Below the pieces are notes generated by a model, which saw nothing but the letters and a program-made list of their open reading frames with translations, searched no databases and was not told where the DNA came from. From assembly GCA_024275165.1 (NCBI GenBank), contig JAJRZQ010000038.1, positions 113,649 through 177,648 of the forward strand: 64,000 nt of DNA, read 5' to 3'. Numbering within the stretch: position 1 is the first letter of the stretch; each line of letters starts with the position of its first letter. This DNA comes from a bacterium (lineage in GTDB: Bacteria; SAR324; XYD2-FULL-50-16). Shown here in pieces: positions 1 to 7,927 of this stretch. Made by a program: the position numbers and the translations under genes.

Positions 1-129
1 GAGGTGGGCAATAAAAAAATCTATGACCCGAGAGCCTATTCCAAGGCAGGGGAACAGGGCATGGCCGCTCGAGTGGCCCAGGCAGCGGCAGACCTGAAAT
101 CCGCCGGAAAGACGACCTATCAGGCCTAA
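1..129 (+). CDS. fba: Class II fructose-bisphosphate aldolase, C-terminal end (partial)
   Basis: Only the last 42 codons are present; the gene enters from the left edge and stops at TAA 127-129. The fragment contains NKKIYDPRAYSKAGE followed by a basic/alanine helix ending in KSAGKTTYQA. This resembles the C-terminal tail of class II (zinc) ketose-bisphosphate aldolases, where a KK-Y-DPR segment precedes the last helix. The enzyme interconverts fructose 1,6-bisphosphate with glyceraldehyde 3-phosphate and dihydroxyacetone phosphate in glycolysis and gluconeogenesis; in an autotroph it would run in the synthetic direction. The zinc ligands and active site lie outside the window, so the call rests on the tail alone. 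Confidence 0.7.
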   Translation, partial: EVGNKKIYDPRAYSKAGEQGMAARVAQAAADLKSAGKTTYQA

Positions 130-225
130 AAGGAGATCGCTGGTTGGGGCTTTTTCCTGGGGTGAAAAAAATCTTTTTGAAAATAAAGGTTTGATTAAAA
201 ATGAAAGCTTTTTTGATAAAAGCGT

Positions 226-254
226 TTGACAGTGAACTCTTCCTTGGGTAATTT
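226..254 (+). promoter_or_regulatory. Probable sigma-70 promoter of tRNA-Lys
   Basis: A perfect TTGACA at 226-231 is followed after 17 bases by the weak -10 element TAATTT at 249-254. The tRNA-Lys body begins 22 bases further on. The -35 and spacing are good and the -10 is poor, so this is an inference from position and consensus. Confidence 0.45.
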
Positions 255-275
255 GCCTGAATACGGTTCACACCG

Positions 276-351
276 GGGCCGGTAGCTCAGTTGGTAGAGC
301 ATCTGACTTTTAATCAGACTGTCGGGAGTTCGACCCTCCCCCGGCTCACCA
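276..351 (+). tRNA. tRNA-Lys (anticodon TTT)
   Basis: Full cloverleaf. The acceptor stem pairs 276-282 with 341-347 with one G-T pair, the D arm is at 285-300, and the anticodon stem-loop carries TTT at 309-311. The T arm has GTTCGA-type sequence, the discriminator is A348, and CCA is encoded at 349-351. It decodes AAA/AAG lysine codons. Confidence 0.97.
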
Positions 352-375
352 TATCATAAGGTTTTTAGAGCCTTA

Positions 376-412
376 TAGAAAAACCCAGCAGCGGTTTTTC
401 TGTACATTTTCT
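376..412 (+). terminator. Hairpin between the two tRNA genes
   Basis: GAAAAAC and GTTTTTC form a stem just downstream of tRNA-Lys, followed by a T-rich stretch. A second inverted repeat (taaggt/gcctta) lies just upstream of it. It could terminate the tRNA-Lys transcript or be a processing signal. Confidence 0.35.
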
Positions 413-463
413 TTCTTGCCCGTAAGCTTTTGGGGCTTTATAGAAAGTGTAGCGGATTAAGGT

Positions 464-540
464 GTCCCCATCGTCTAGTCGGCCTAGGACACCGCCCTTT
501 CACGGCGGCGACAGGGGTTCGAATCCCCTTGGGGATGCCA
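464..540 (+). tRNA. tRNA-Glu (anticodon TTC)
   Basis: The acceptor stem pairs 464-470 with 530-536. The D arm, an anticodon loop with TTC in the context CTTTCAC, a T arm with GGTTCGAATCC, discriminator G537 and encoded CCA at 538-540 are all present. It decodes glutamate codons. In many organisms it also supplies glutamyl-tRNA for tetrapyrrole synthesis. Confidence 0.97.
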
Positions 541-575
541 GAGCATGGCGGGATGGATTCATCCCGCTCTTGCTC
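541..575 (+). terminator. Strong two-part hairpin directly after tRNA-Glu
   Basis: An 8-bp perfect stem, GCGGGATG (548-555) with CATCCCGC (560-567), is nested inside an outer GAGCA/TGCTC pairing (541-545 with 571-575). It begins at the first base after the tRNA CCA. There is no T run, so it may be a 3' processing or Rho-assisted stop rather than a classical intrinsic terminator. Confidence 0.4.
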
Positions 576-638
576 AGGGCGTTCAAGAGAATCAGCTCGA
601 TGGGGTCCTCTCCAACGGATTGGTCTTCTTTGTTTTAC

Positions 639-956
639 CTAGTTTTTTTCCATTTCCTTTAGTTTTTCTTTTAACTCACGGAAGCGATTCTCGCAAATCT
701 CTTGGGTTTTTTCGTATTCTGCTTGAATGCTCCTCCCGCTCATGACATCGCCTCCGCGGTGAATCCCCCGAAGATAGCTCTCAAAGTTTTTATGGGCGTG
801 AAAATAGCCGTTGGGCGCGATCACATAGCGAGCAACCATTTCTTTGCATTGATCGCACTGGACAAAAACCTTGTCCGGCTCGCCCGGCTCGCGCACGATG
901 AGGTCTCTCATTTGTTTGGATCCGCAGAGCTGGCAGGTTTGACGGTGAATTTCCAT
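639..956 (-). CDS. Zinc-ribbon protein with C-terminal coiled coil, unknown function
   Basis: A 105-residue protein with two CxxC knuckles: CQLC near residues 8-11 and CDQC near 34-37. This spacing fits a small rubredoxin-like zinc ribbon. The second half is highly charged (EYEKTQEICENRFRELKEKL) and should be helical or coiled coil. There is no signal peptide or membrane segment, so it is probably cytoplasmic. The start has a good ribosome site (GGAGG shortly before ATG). It lies 9 bases downstream of the SLC13-type transporter gene on the same strand and is probably co-transcribed with it. I do not recognise a named family; a metal- or nucleic-acid-binding accessory role is only a guess. Confidence 0.6.
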   Translation of the reverse strand: MEIHRQTCQLCGSKQMRDLIVREPGEPDKVFVQCDQCKEMVARYVIAPNGYFHAHKNFESYLRGIHRGGDVMSGRSIQAEYEKTQEICENRFRELKEKLKEMEKN

Positions 957-965
957 CGGGGCCTC

Positions 966-2369
966 CTAAAAGATGAAGTGGGACCAATAATATCCGCCCA
1001 CGCTTAAGGTTAAAATGAGAGAGAGGATGGAAATCACCACTCCGGGCCGTATCATGTCTTTTGCCTCCAATAGGCCGGAACCAAAGGCGATTGCGTTGGG
1101 CGGCGTGCTGATGGGCAAGGCCATGGAGGTAGAGCAATTCAAGGCGATGAGCAAAACCACAATCTGAACCTCTTGTGGTAGAGAAATAGCCAAGGGAATC
1201 AATAGGTTTGCTGTTGCCGTGTTGGACATAAAGGTAGTCATTACCGAGGCGAGCAGGCCAAAGCCGATGAGAATCACCGCGAAGTTATCCCCCCCGGGCA
1301 AGAGGTTGACAATATGTTGAGTGAGCCCGCTCTCTGCGAGCCCGACCCCTAAACAAATCCCTCCGCCCACCATGAACAAGACATCCCAACTCAGTTGTTT
1401 GAAGTCTGAACTTTTCAACAAGCCCAAACCAAAGAGTAAGATAATGGGGATGAGGCTCAAGGTGCCGACGCTCACCCCAATATAACCGGCAAAAAACCAG
1501 GCGATCACGGTGAACAGAAAAATAGCGGCAACCAGTTTTTGCTCTAAGCTTAAAGGGGTCGAGTCGCTTTCTGGAAACTCTAAAATCAACCCCTGGGTAG
1601 GATAGATCAAAAGGAGCAGTCGCCACATCAAAAACAACAAAATAAACATCAAGGGGAGGGAGGCGAGCATCCATTGGCTAAAGCTGATTTGAATGCCCTT
1701 TTCCGCCAGATAACTCAAGGCAATGGCATTGGGCGGGGTGCCGATGGGGGTCCCTAAGCCGCCTAGGTTGCAGGCAAAGGGAATGGAAAGGGCCAAGCCC
1801 TTGGCAAAGGGGTGCCCTGGGGGAATTTTATCCAAAAGGGGCAGCATAATGGCAAACATCATTGCCGTGGTTGCCGTGTTGCTCATCCACATGGATAAAA
1901 AAGCAGAGGTAAGCATGAAGCCGAGCATCACTGTAGGGGGGCGGTTTCCTGTTTTTTCCAAAAGCCAATGGGCGATGCGTTTATCTAAAGCATAGCGGTG
2001 CAACGCCGCGGCTAAAACAAAGCCCCCTAAAAAAAGCAATACCACGGAACTGAAAAAGGGAGATAAAAATTTAGCCCCCTTGACCCCATGCCCTTCTGCC
2101 TCTAAGGCCGGAACCAACCAGATCAGTTGAAACAGCAAAATAACAAAGGAGGTTAAGTAAAGGGGAATCCACTCAAAGACCCACAACAGCCCCGCGAGGA
2201 TCAAAATCACCAAGGCGATGGACTGCGGGCGGGTTAACTGGAGCGCCTGTTCTAAAAACCCCGTCTCTACAGCGAGCATAGAGAAAAAAAGCAGAGGGGG
2301 GAGGTAGTAGAGAAACTTGACATTGAGATTGCTCATGGTTGCTTTGGGGGGAGGGAGGTATGCCTTCAT
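966..2369 (-). CDS. SLC13/DASS-family sodium-coupled anion transporter
   Basis: An integral membrane protein of about 467 residues with roughly 11-12 hydrophobic segments. It carries the family's paired repeats: a Ser-Asn-Thr motif in each half (SMWMSNTATTAMM and TTFMSNTATANLL) and proline-rich PIGTPPNAIA / PISTPPNAIA loops. Both features mark divalent anion:Na+ symporters for dicarboxylates, sulfate or phosphate. The substrate cannot be told from sequence. Dicarboxylate uptake or export would suit a cell running a reductive TCA cycle, but this is inference. I chose ATG at 2369 because AAGGGG sits six bases before it; a TTG nine codons upstream lacks such a site. Confidence 0.88.
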   Translation of the reverse strand: MKAYLPPPKATMSNLNVKFLYYLPPLLFFSMLAVETGFLEQALQLTRPQSIALVILILAGLLWVFEWIPLYLTSFVILLFQLIWLVPALEAEGHGVKGAKFLSPFFSSVVLLFLGGFVLAAALHRYALDKRIAHWLLEKTGNRPPTVMLGFMLTSAFLSMWMSNTATTAMMFAIMLPLLDKIPPGHPFAKGLALSIPFACNLGGLGTPIGTPPNAIALSYLAEKGIQISFSQWMLASLPLMFILLFLMWRLLLLIYPTQGLILEFPESDSTPLSLEQKLVAAIFLFTVIAWFFAGYIGVSVGTLSLIPIILLFGLGLLKSSDFKQLSWDVLFMVGGGICLGVGLAESGLTQHIVNLLPGGDNFAVILIGFGLLASVMTTFMSNTATANLLIPLAISLPQEVQIVVLLIALNCSTSMALPISTPPNAIAFGSGLLEAKDMIRPGVVISILSLILTLSVGGYYWSHFIF

Positions 2370-2424
2370 ATTAGTCCCCTTTAAAACCTTCTGCAAGAAG
2401 AGAAAAAGAAGGGCCCAGCGTAGA

Positions 2425-2459
2425 TTTAGGCACGCTTTTGGCTACTTCTTTAGGCACGC
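2425..2459. repeat. 11-bp direct repeat in a divergent promoter region
   Basis: TTTAGGCACGC occurs twice, at 2425-2435 and 2449-2459, so the copies are 24 bases apart start to start. They lie in the gap between the divergently transcribed transporter and outer-membrane protein genes. Tandem sites about two helical turns apart in such a gap could be regulator binding sites; nothing else supports it. Confidence 0.35.
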
Positions 2460-2495
2460 CGTAAAAGTGCCCTAACCCATTTTTTTTCGACCATT

Positions 2496-3578
2496 ATGTT
2501 TAGTTTGATTTCCCGTTTTGTCTCCCTGTTCTTTTTGTTGTCCCTACTCTTTGCGCTACCCGCGAAATCAGCAGAATACCGCCAGCCCGTGATTAGTTAT
2601 CGCGCGTTGGCCATGGGCAATACCGGGGTCGCCGCGGCAAACGATTCTTATGCCTTGTCGTACAATCCGGCGGTTTTGGCCAATGTGCGCGATTGGTGGC
2701 TCGATTTGGCCGCTTGGACGGTGGAATCCAGTCAAGGCACGACCCCTGTGGAGCTGTTGCCCACCCTGGTGACCTTAAATTATCCTTATTTGAATGAAAC
2801 CGGGCTCAGCGAAGCGGTGCGCGCTTCGTTCTTATCCCATGAAACCCCCCACATGCGAGCCAACGCGGGAGTAAATTTTGCCTCGCGGCTCAGCTCTTCC
2901 GGTTTTGCTTTTGGGGCGAACTATCTTAGAGAAATCACCATTCAGGGGTTGGAAAACAATCGTATTTTGTTCCAGCGCAATGAGCGCATCAGCCAATTTG
3001 GTTTTTCGATTCCCTTGGGCACGGGGCAATGGGTTTTGGGAGTGAGCCAAAAAAACCTGGAGCGACGCGACGCGACCAGTGACGCCAGCATTGGGGTGCC
3101 GAGTTTCGGGGCCTATGAAAAAGGGACGGGCTATGATGTGGGCCTGCTCTTTCGCGCGGCGGGGAAAAGTCAGATGAGCTTGGGCCTGGTCGCGCAAAAT
3201 GTGGGGGGAATGGATATTGGGGCTACCAAAGACGCGGAACCGCAAGAGGTTCACTTCGGTTGGAGCATGAACCTCGAATGGGGGCCTGTGCGCTTGGTTC
3301 CCGCTCTGGATGTTCGGGGGATTCAAACCACGAAAGAGAGAAAAAACCGGGTGCACGCGGGGGTTGAGTTTGGCCTTTTCCCCAATGAGACAGGGGGCAA
3401 CTTGCTCAGCCTTCGCTCAGGCTTAAACGAAGGCTATCCCACAAATGGGGTGGAATTGAACTTTTTTAACCGTAGTTTATTGCTGGGGTATACAGTCTAT
3501 TATGAGGAATTGGGAACCAAAGCGGTGAGGCAAAAAAGCAGCAAGCGGGCCTTGGCTTATCTCTCTTTAGGTTGGTAG
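2496..3578 (+). CDS. Outer-membrane beta-barrel protein, PorV/FadL-like
   Basis: A 360-residue exported protein. Residues 1-26 form a signal peptide ending AKSAEY. The mature N-terminus contains RALAMGNTGVAAANDSYA followed by YNPAVLA. This matches the 'R-x-MG-AGVA-A-D-A-YNPAGLA' pattern of FadL/PorV/UPF0164-type outer-membrane proteins. The rest alternates short amphipathic strands with turns and ends in aromatic GW, as expected for a barrel. Its cargo is unknown. It is divergent from the anion transporter and 54 bases upstream of the phosphohexomutase gene. The family call is by pattern only; the location is more certain than the function. Confidence 0.65.
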   Translation: MFSLISRFVSLFFLLSLLFALPAKSAEYRQPVISYRALAMGNTGVAAANDSYALSYNPAVLANVRDWWLDLAAWTVESSQGTTPVELLPTLVTLNYPYLNETGLSEAVRASFLSHETPHMRANAGVNFASRLSSSGFAFGANYLREITIQGLENNRILFQRNERISQFGFSIPLGTGQWVLGVSQKNLERRDATSDASIGVPSFGAYEKGTGYDVGLLFRAAGKSQMSLGLVAQNVGGMDIGATKDAEPQEVHFGWSMNLEWGPVRLVPALDVRGIQTTKERKNRVHAGVEFGLFPNETGGNLLSLRSGLNEGYPTNGVELNFFNRSLLLGYTVYYEELGTKAVRQKSSKRALAYLSLGW

Positions 3579-3632
3579 CTTTACAATTTAAGGAGCGCTA
3601 CCTATACTGGAGAAAATTTTTTCCAAGTCTTT

Positions 3633-5597
3633 ATGAACCAACGACTCCAAGGCACCGATGGGATTCGCGGGCGCACCGCGCCCAGTACCAAAGGTGATCT
3701 TCCCTTGCCTTTTTACCAAAAAACCGGCCTTTTAACCCCTGAGTTTTTTGAGCTTTATCTTTACGCTTACGGCCTGCTGCTGCAAGAAAGCGGGCTCGCG
3801 CAAGCCCAAGACCCGGTCGTGCTGGGGTGGGACCCAAGGGATAAGGCCGGAACCTTTATTCAAGCGGCATTGCAAGGCTTGCGCAAGGCAGGCCTGACCC
3901 CTTGTTCCCTAGGGGTGATCCCCACCCCGGGGGTGCCTTTATACCTCTTGCGCAGCGGCGCGAAGGGGGGGGTCATGCTCACGGCGAGCCACAACCCGGC
4001 GGATCAAAATGGGATCAAGCTTTTTCATCCCTATTTGGGATTGAAGTTTTTATTGCAAGATGACCTTGCCTTGAGCGCGAAGATTTTCACCTTGGCCGCC
4101 ACGGACTTAGCCCCCCTACCTTTGTTGACCAAAATAGCCGATCATCAAGCCCAGGCGCGAGAATTTTTTCTGCAAATCCATCAAGACCCGCGCAACTCTT
4201 GGTTGCGAGCCGGGGCGGGCAAGGACTTGATTTTAGCCATTGACGCCAGTCGGGGCGCGGTCGCCCCCTTTGTGAAGGAAATTTTTGCTCCTCAAGTCGC
4301 GGAGTTGCATCTTTTTTGTTTGGATGGAGAGGTCAACCAGCACGCCGGGGTGGCGGAAATTGAAGGTTGCGAATGGATTTACGAAGAAGAGGTCGCCCAA
4401 GGGGCCTGGCAAGGTTTTGAGGCCTTAGAGGGGCTCTTTCGTTTGGCCTTGCGGCCCGAGGTGCAAGGAGGAGAAAAAAAGCTGGTGGGTTTGGTCTTTG
4501 ATGGGGATGGGGATCGCTGTTTTCGCCTAGACTATATCGTCTCTGCCCAGGCCTTGAAGGTTTCGAGCGGGGATCACTTAGGGGTGATGCAAGCGAGGTA
4601 TCTTACCGCCCAAGGCAAGCGGGGCCTGTTTGTGCATACCGTAGAGAGCGATTTGCAAATTGCCCAAGCCGCTGCCCAACTGGGCTTGGAAACAAGGCTC
4701 ACCGGGGTGGGGGATAAATGGATTTTGGCTCAGGCCTGCTTAGAGCAAATTGCCCAAGAGGCAAGCAGCAAGGAGTTGAAAACATTGGCCCAGACCCCGC
4801 CGGCAAGTTTAAGCGGCGTTCAGTTGGCCCTTGCTTATGGCGCGCAATTGCAAGCCCAGGGGGCAACCAAGCTCGAACCTAAGTTTTTGTTGGGCCTTGA
4901 AGAATCAGGTCACGCCATCACCCCCTGCCACCTGAATACCCCCTTTGGAGAAACCTACGGCTATGCGGGCAACGGCCTCAAGGCTGGGTTGAATTCCCTG
5001 GCCGCGGGCCTCGGTTTGAGCGAAGAAGAATTGATCGAGCCTTTTGTGGCCGGGGTGAAACAAACCTATTATTGCTATTTTGTGGACAAAAAAAGGCTGC
5101 TCGCCGGGAGCCGCTTCCTCGTCGCCTTTAAGCCCCGCATTGAAGGCTTGGCGCAAGAGCATCTCGGGGCGGAGATTGATTTTAGGCTGCGCCCTTTTTT
5201 AGAAGAAAAAGACCTCTTTTTTTTAGACCTCCTACAAAAAGGGGAGCGGGTGGGGGCCTTGTTTTTACGCAATTCAGGCACGGAAGATAAATCCGCTTTG
5301 TACCTACGAGGCGACCTGCGTTTTAAAGAGCCTCTGCTCGCTTTGGGGGCGGCGTTGCACCAAGAGCTTCTAATGCGCCTGAAAAATGAGCAAAGCCCCT
5401 TTTGCCGGTTTGAGCTGGATTTGCTGCGAGCGATTCAAGGAGGTACAGCGGTGGAGGCCGTAGGGCAAAACTATCCTCAGTTGCCCTTAAGCCGCCTACT
5501 CGCTGAAATGGAGCGCAAAGAGGGGGTGATTGAGCGGGAGAAGGGCCTTTTCAAAGTAACCCCAAAGGGGATATATCTGCTGGAGCAACTGAGCTAA
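3633..5597 (+). CDS. Phosphoglucomutase/phosphomannomutase family protein with added C-terminal domain
   Basis: A 654-residue alpha-D-phosphohexomutase. The four family signatures are visible: an N-terminal GTDGIRGR, the phosphoserine loop MLTASHNP (about residue 114), the Mg-binding DGDGDR (about residue 290) and the sugar-binding loop GLEESGH (about residue 425). A phosphate-binding loop RNSGTEDKSALYLRG lies near residue 545. Usual lengths are 445-580. Here extra sequence sits between the serine and metal loops, and about 75 residues follow domain 4. This tail (CRFELDLLRAIQGGTAVEAV ... FKVTPKGIYLLEQL) looks like a small winged-helix fold. The enzyme moves phosphate between C1 and C6 of hexoses; the substrate is unassigned, and glucose would suit the nearby glgX. 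Confidence 0.85.
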   Translation: MNQRLQGTDGIRGRTAPSTKGDLPLPFYQKTGLLTPEFFELYLYAYGLLLQESGLAQAQDPVVLGWDPRDKAGTFIQAALQGLRKAGLTPCSLGVIPTPGVPLYLLRSGAKGGVMLTASHNPADQNGIKLFHPYLGLKFLLQDDLALSAKIFTLAATDLAPLPLLTKIADHQAQAREFFLQIHQDPRNSWLRAGAGKDLILAIDASRGAVAPFVKEIFAPQVAELHLFCLDGEVNQHAGVAEIEGCEWIYEEEVAQGAWQGFEALEGLFRLALRPEVQGGEKKLVGLVFDGDGDRCFRLDYIVSAQALKVSSGDHLGVMQARYLTAQGKRGLFVHTVESDLQIAQAAAQLGLETRLTGVGDKWILAQACLEQIAQEASSKELKTLAQTPPASLSGVQLALAYGAQLQAQGATKLEPKFLLGLEESGHAITPCHLNTPFGETYGYAGNGLKAGLNSLAAGLGLSEEELIEPFVAGVKQTYYCYFVDKKRLLAGSRFLVAFKPRIEGLAQEHLGAEIDFRLRPFLEEKDLFFLDLLQKGERVGALFLRNSGTEDKSALYLRGDLRFKEPLLALGAALHQELLMRLKNEQSPFCRFELDLLRAIQGGTAVEAVGQNYPQLPLSRLLAEMERKEGVIEREKGLFKVTPKGIYLLEQLS

Positions 5598-5617
5598 TGC
5601 CCAACCTAAGGAGAAGT

Positions 5618-6313
5618 ATGCGTTTCTTTCTTACTCTTTTATTGTTTGCCTTTATCTTATGGCAGCAACCTCTGCTCGCCGCCACCAAGGTTGTCGGTGA
5701 GGTCAAAGGCAGCTATCAAGGGAAGAAAAAAGGGGCTGCCCCAAAGGTGGTGAACGAAAAGACGGTGATTCTTTCTCCGGGTACGGTGCAGCGCGTCAAG
5801 GCGGGAAAGGATCAATTAGAGATCGACTATGATCGGCTGCACCCCACGGGGAAGTTTCCGGAAGTAAAGATTCAGGGGATTCCCTTTAAGCTTGCCAAAA
5901 GAGGCGAAAAGCTCGCTTTTACCTGGAACAAGGCGACTTATGAACTCACCTGGAAAGGAAAGGGCAACCAGGTTCAATTGAGGAGCAGTAACGACTTTGC
6001 CGGCACGCCCAAGCTCTCTACGAGGGATAAAAAAGCAAAACACGCCTTGATCAAATCGGGGCTGGTGGTAAAGACAAAAAGAAAAAACGGGACCATCGCC
6101 AAATTGGAGGTCGTTCAGGTGCGGCGAGCGGGTAAAAAAATGGTCAAGTTTTCCACCAAGACCTTTGCCGATGAAAACAGCCCCGAGTACCAGATGGAAA
6201 ACAACATCATGCCCCCTGAAACCTTTAAGCAATATGAAAAAGGGGTGAACGGCGAGATTTTATTTATCTTTACCAGCAATCGCCAGGGCCAAATCTTTGT
6301 TTATTATCGTTAA
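5618..6313 (+). CDS. Secreted basic protein of unknown function
   Basis: About 231 residues, beginning with a clear signal peptide (MRFFLTLLLFAFILWQQPLL, cleavage near LAA-TK). The mature part is lysine-rich and predicted mostly beta, with no cysteines and no motif I recognise. An ATG at 5597 overlaps the preceding stop, but 5618 is preferred because AAGGAG lies four bases before it and the signal peptide then starts correctly. It is probably co-transcribed with the phosphohexomutase gene. Its TAA interlocks with the TTA of the convergent RelA-like gene in a shared TTAA (6310-6313). Confidence 0.6.
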   Translation: MRFFLTLLLFAFILWQQPLLAATKVVGEVKGSYQGKKKGAAPKVVNEKTVILSPGTVQRVKAGKDQLEIDYDRLHPTGKFPEVKIQGIPFKLAKRGEKLAFTWNKATYELTWKGKGNQVQLRSSNDFAGTPKLSTRDKKAKHALIKSGLVVKTKRKNGTIAKLEVVQVRRAGKKMVKFSTKTFADENSPEYQMENNIMPPETFKQYEKGVNGEILFIFTSNRQGQIFVYYR

Positions 6314-7713
6314 TGCTGGGGATGCTTGGAAAAATACCTCAAAAGCTCTCGTCTTGCCTTGGGCATTACCACCTGATCCAGCCATTGCAGCTTGGGGTGG
6401 GTGTGTTCCCCTGAAATCACCTGCACCACCATGCCTTCTTCTAAAATTTTATTGCGCGGGTAGCGAATCCCGTTGATCATCCCCCCTAGGGTTTTACAGC
6501 CCAATTCAGTATGGATCATGAAGGCGAAATCCAAGATACTCGCCCCATAGCGCAGCTCAATGACTTTCCCCTTGGGGGTTAAGACCTGAATGGTCTTGTT
6601 TTTGTTGTGGCGAAATACATCTTCGATCCGTACATTATCGTTGGCCACATCAATATAGAGCTGCATGATCTGTTGGAACAGCTCAGAGTGATAAACCCCT
6701 TCGTGGATCAAGGGGATCAAGCCCTTGCGGTTGGCCTTTTGAAATTCCGGAGTGACAATCTGCAACAAAACCTGCTCCCCATGAACCATGACCATGGTGG
6801 TCAGCCCTCGCCAGCCATTGGCCTTGGGATTGCTGATGAAATCGCGGATATTTAAGGGGATGCTGCGCAGTCGGGTGTGGATCTCTCCCAAGGCTTGATA
6901 GCATTGAATCGGTTCCCTGACCTCAATGACGAGGTGATCTAAAATCCGGTCCACCTCTTCTTGATGACGCAAAAGATATTGTTGGGATTTCACAAAAATA
7001 GGGGTCACCGAGAGGGCTAAACCGGGATACAGGCAAGCAGATACCTTGGCGCGGATATTTTCAATCGCCTCAATTCGCTCGTGGTAGAGGTCGCTCAAGG
7101 TTTTTAAAAGCTGATGATAGCGCCTGGGGTAGAGTTTTTTAAAGATGAGCCCGCGGATCTCTTCTTCCAATTCCAAAAGCCCTAACCCATGGGCGACTTC
7201 GCAATAGAGGGTCAGGGTTTCGTTGCAGATTTGCCGTTGTTTGAGGCGTGATAAGGCTTCTAGGTCGGACATGTTGTCGAGGCGATCTAAAAGCTTAATC
7301 AAAATGACCCGAAAATCCACCTTACCCAGTTCAAAAATCTTATAGAGGGTGAGGTTCTTTGAGTTTTTGACCTTGGTCAAGGCTTCGGTTAAGTCGGCCA
7401 CGATGGGGCCAAAGGCGGCGGCAATGTCTTCTTTGGTGTGGGGCGTGTCTTCGATGATATCATGGAGAAGGCTCGTCACAATGGTGGTGGTGTCGAGGTC
7501 GAACTCAATGGCTCGCAGGGCAACGCGAACAGGGTGGATAAAATAGGGGGCGCCATTTTTTCGGGTTTGCCCCTGGTGGGCCTTGCGAGAATATTCAACG
7601 GCCCGCTTGACCAGGGGAAGGTCGATTTTAGAGTTGCCTTGAATTTTTTCAAGCAGATCTTGTAAGGATCGGTCCAGGGCGCTCAGGGGAAGATCGACGG
7701 CAGGCAAAAACAA
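6310..7713 (-). CDS. RelA/SpoT homologue: intact ppGpp hydrolase domain, degenerate synthetase, TGS domain
   Basis: 467 residues in three parts. The N-terminal HD hydrolase (about 35-180) keeps its motifs: RKAHQGQTRKNGAPYFIHP, LLHDIIEDT and DRLDNM. The middle (about 230-345) resembles the synthetase domain only in its later part (CYQALGEIH, IPLNIRDFISNPKANGW). The GRPK-type ATP-binding stretch is absent, and the catalytic EIQIRT is replaced by LLQIVTP. A C-terminal TGS domain (about 370-430) follows, and the ACT/zinc-finger tail of full-length RelA/SpoT is missing. The prediction is a ppGpp-hydrolysing or sensory protein with no synthesis activity. The start is TTG at 7711-7713, supported by CGGAG eight bases upstream. 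Start-site confidence is moderate. Confidence 0.82.
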   Translation of the reverse strand: MFLPAVDLPLSALDRSLQDLLEKIQGNSKIDLPLVKRAVEYSRKAHQGQTRKNGAPYFIHPVRVALRAIEFDLDTTTIVTSLLHDIIEDTPHTKEDIAAAFGPIVADLTEALTKVKNSKNLTLYKIFELGKVDFRVILIKLLDRLDNMSDLEALSRLKQRQICNETLTLYCEVAHGLGLLELEEEIRGLIFKKLYPRRYHQLLKTLSDLYHERIEAIENIRAKVSACLYPGLALSVTPIFVKSQQYLLRHQEEVDRILDHLVIEVREPIQCYQALGEIHTRLRSIPLNIRDFISNPKANGWRGLTTMVMVHGEQVLLQIVTPEFQKANRKGLIPLIHEGVYHSELFQQIMQLYIDVANDNVRIEDVFRHNKNKTIQVLTPKGKVIELRYGASILDFAFMIHTELGCKTLGGMINGIRYPRNKILEEGMVVQVISGEHTHPKLQWLDQVVMPKARRELLRYFSKHPQH

Positions 7714-7927
7714 ACCAGTTCTCCGTTAAGAGGGTTGAAGGGGCTCTGTAGTAGGTGAGCTTGTTTTTAATGGCTAGCTTGACTGCTCCAATCCACAGCG
7801 AGGTTGAGCGAGTTGGCTTTTTTAGCTGTAGGAGGCAACCGAGCAGGACTGAAACAGCTCACCAAGGGACTTTTCCAGAGGCCTTTTTAACTTTAGCATC
7901 AACGGGGTTGATTGTCTGTAATTTAGT

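Noticed and set aside
430..745. Several short plus-strand reading frames across the tRNA-Glu gene and its 3' side
   Set aside because: They overlap the tRNA and the zinc-ribbon gene on the other strand, have no ribosome site, and read as arginine/leucine-rich chance sequence.
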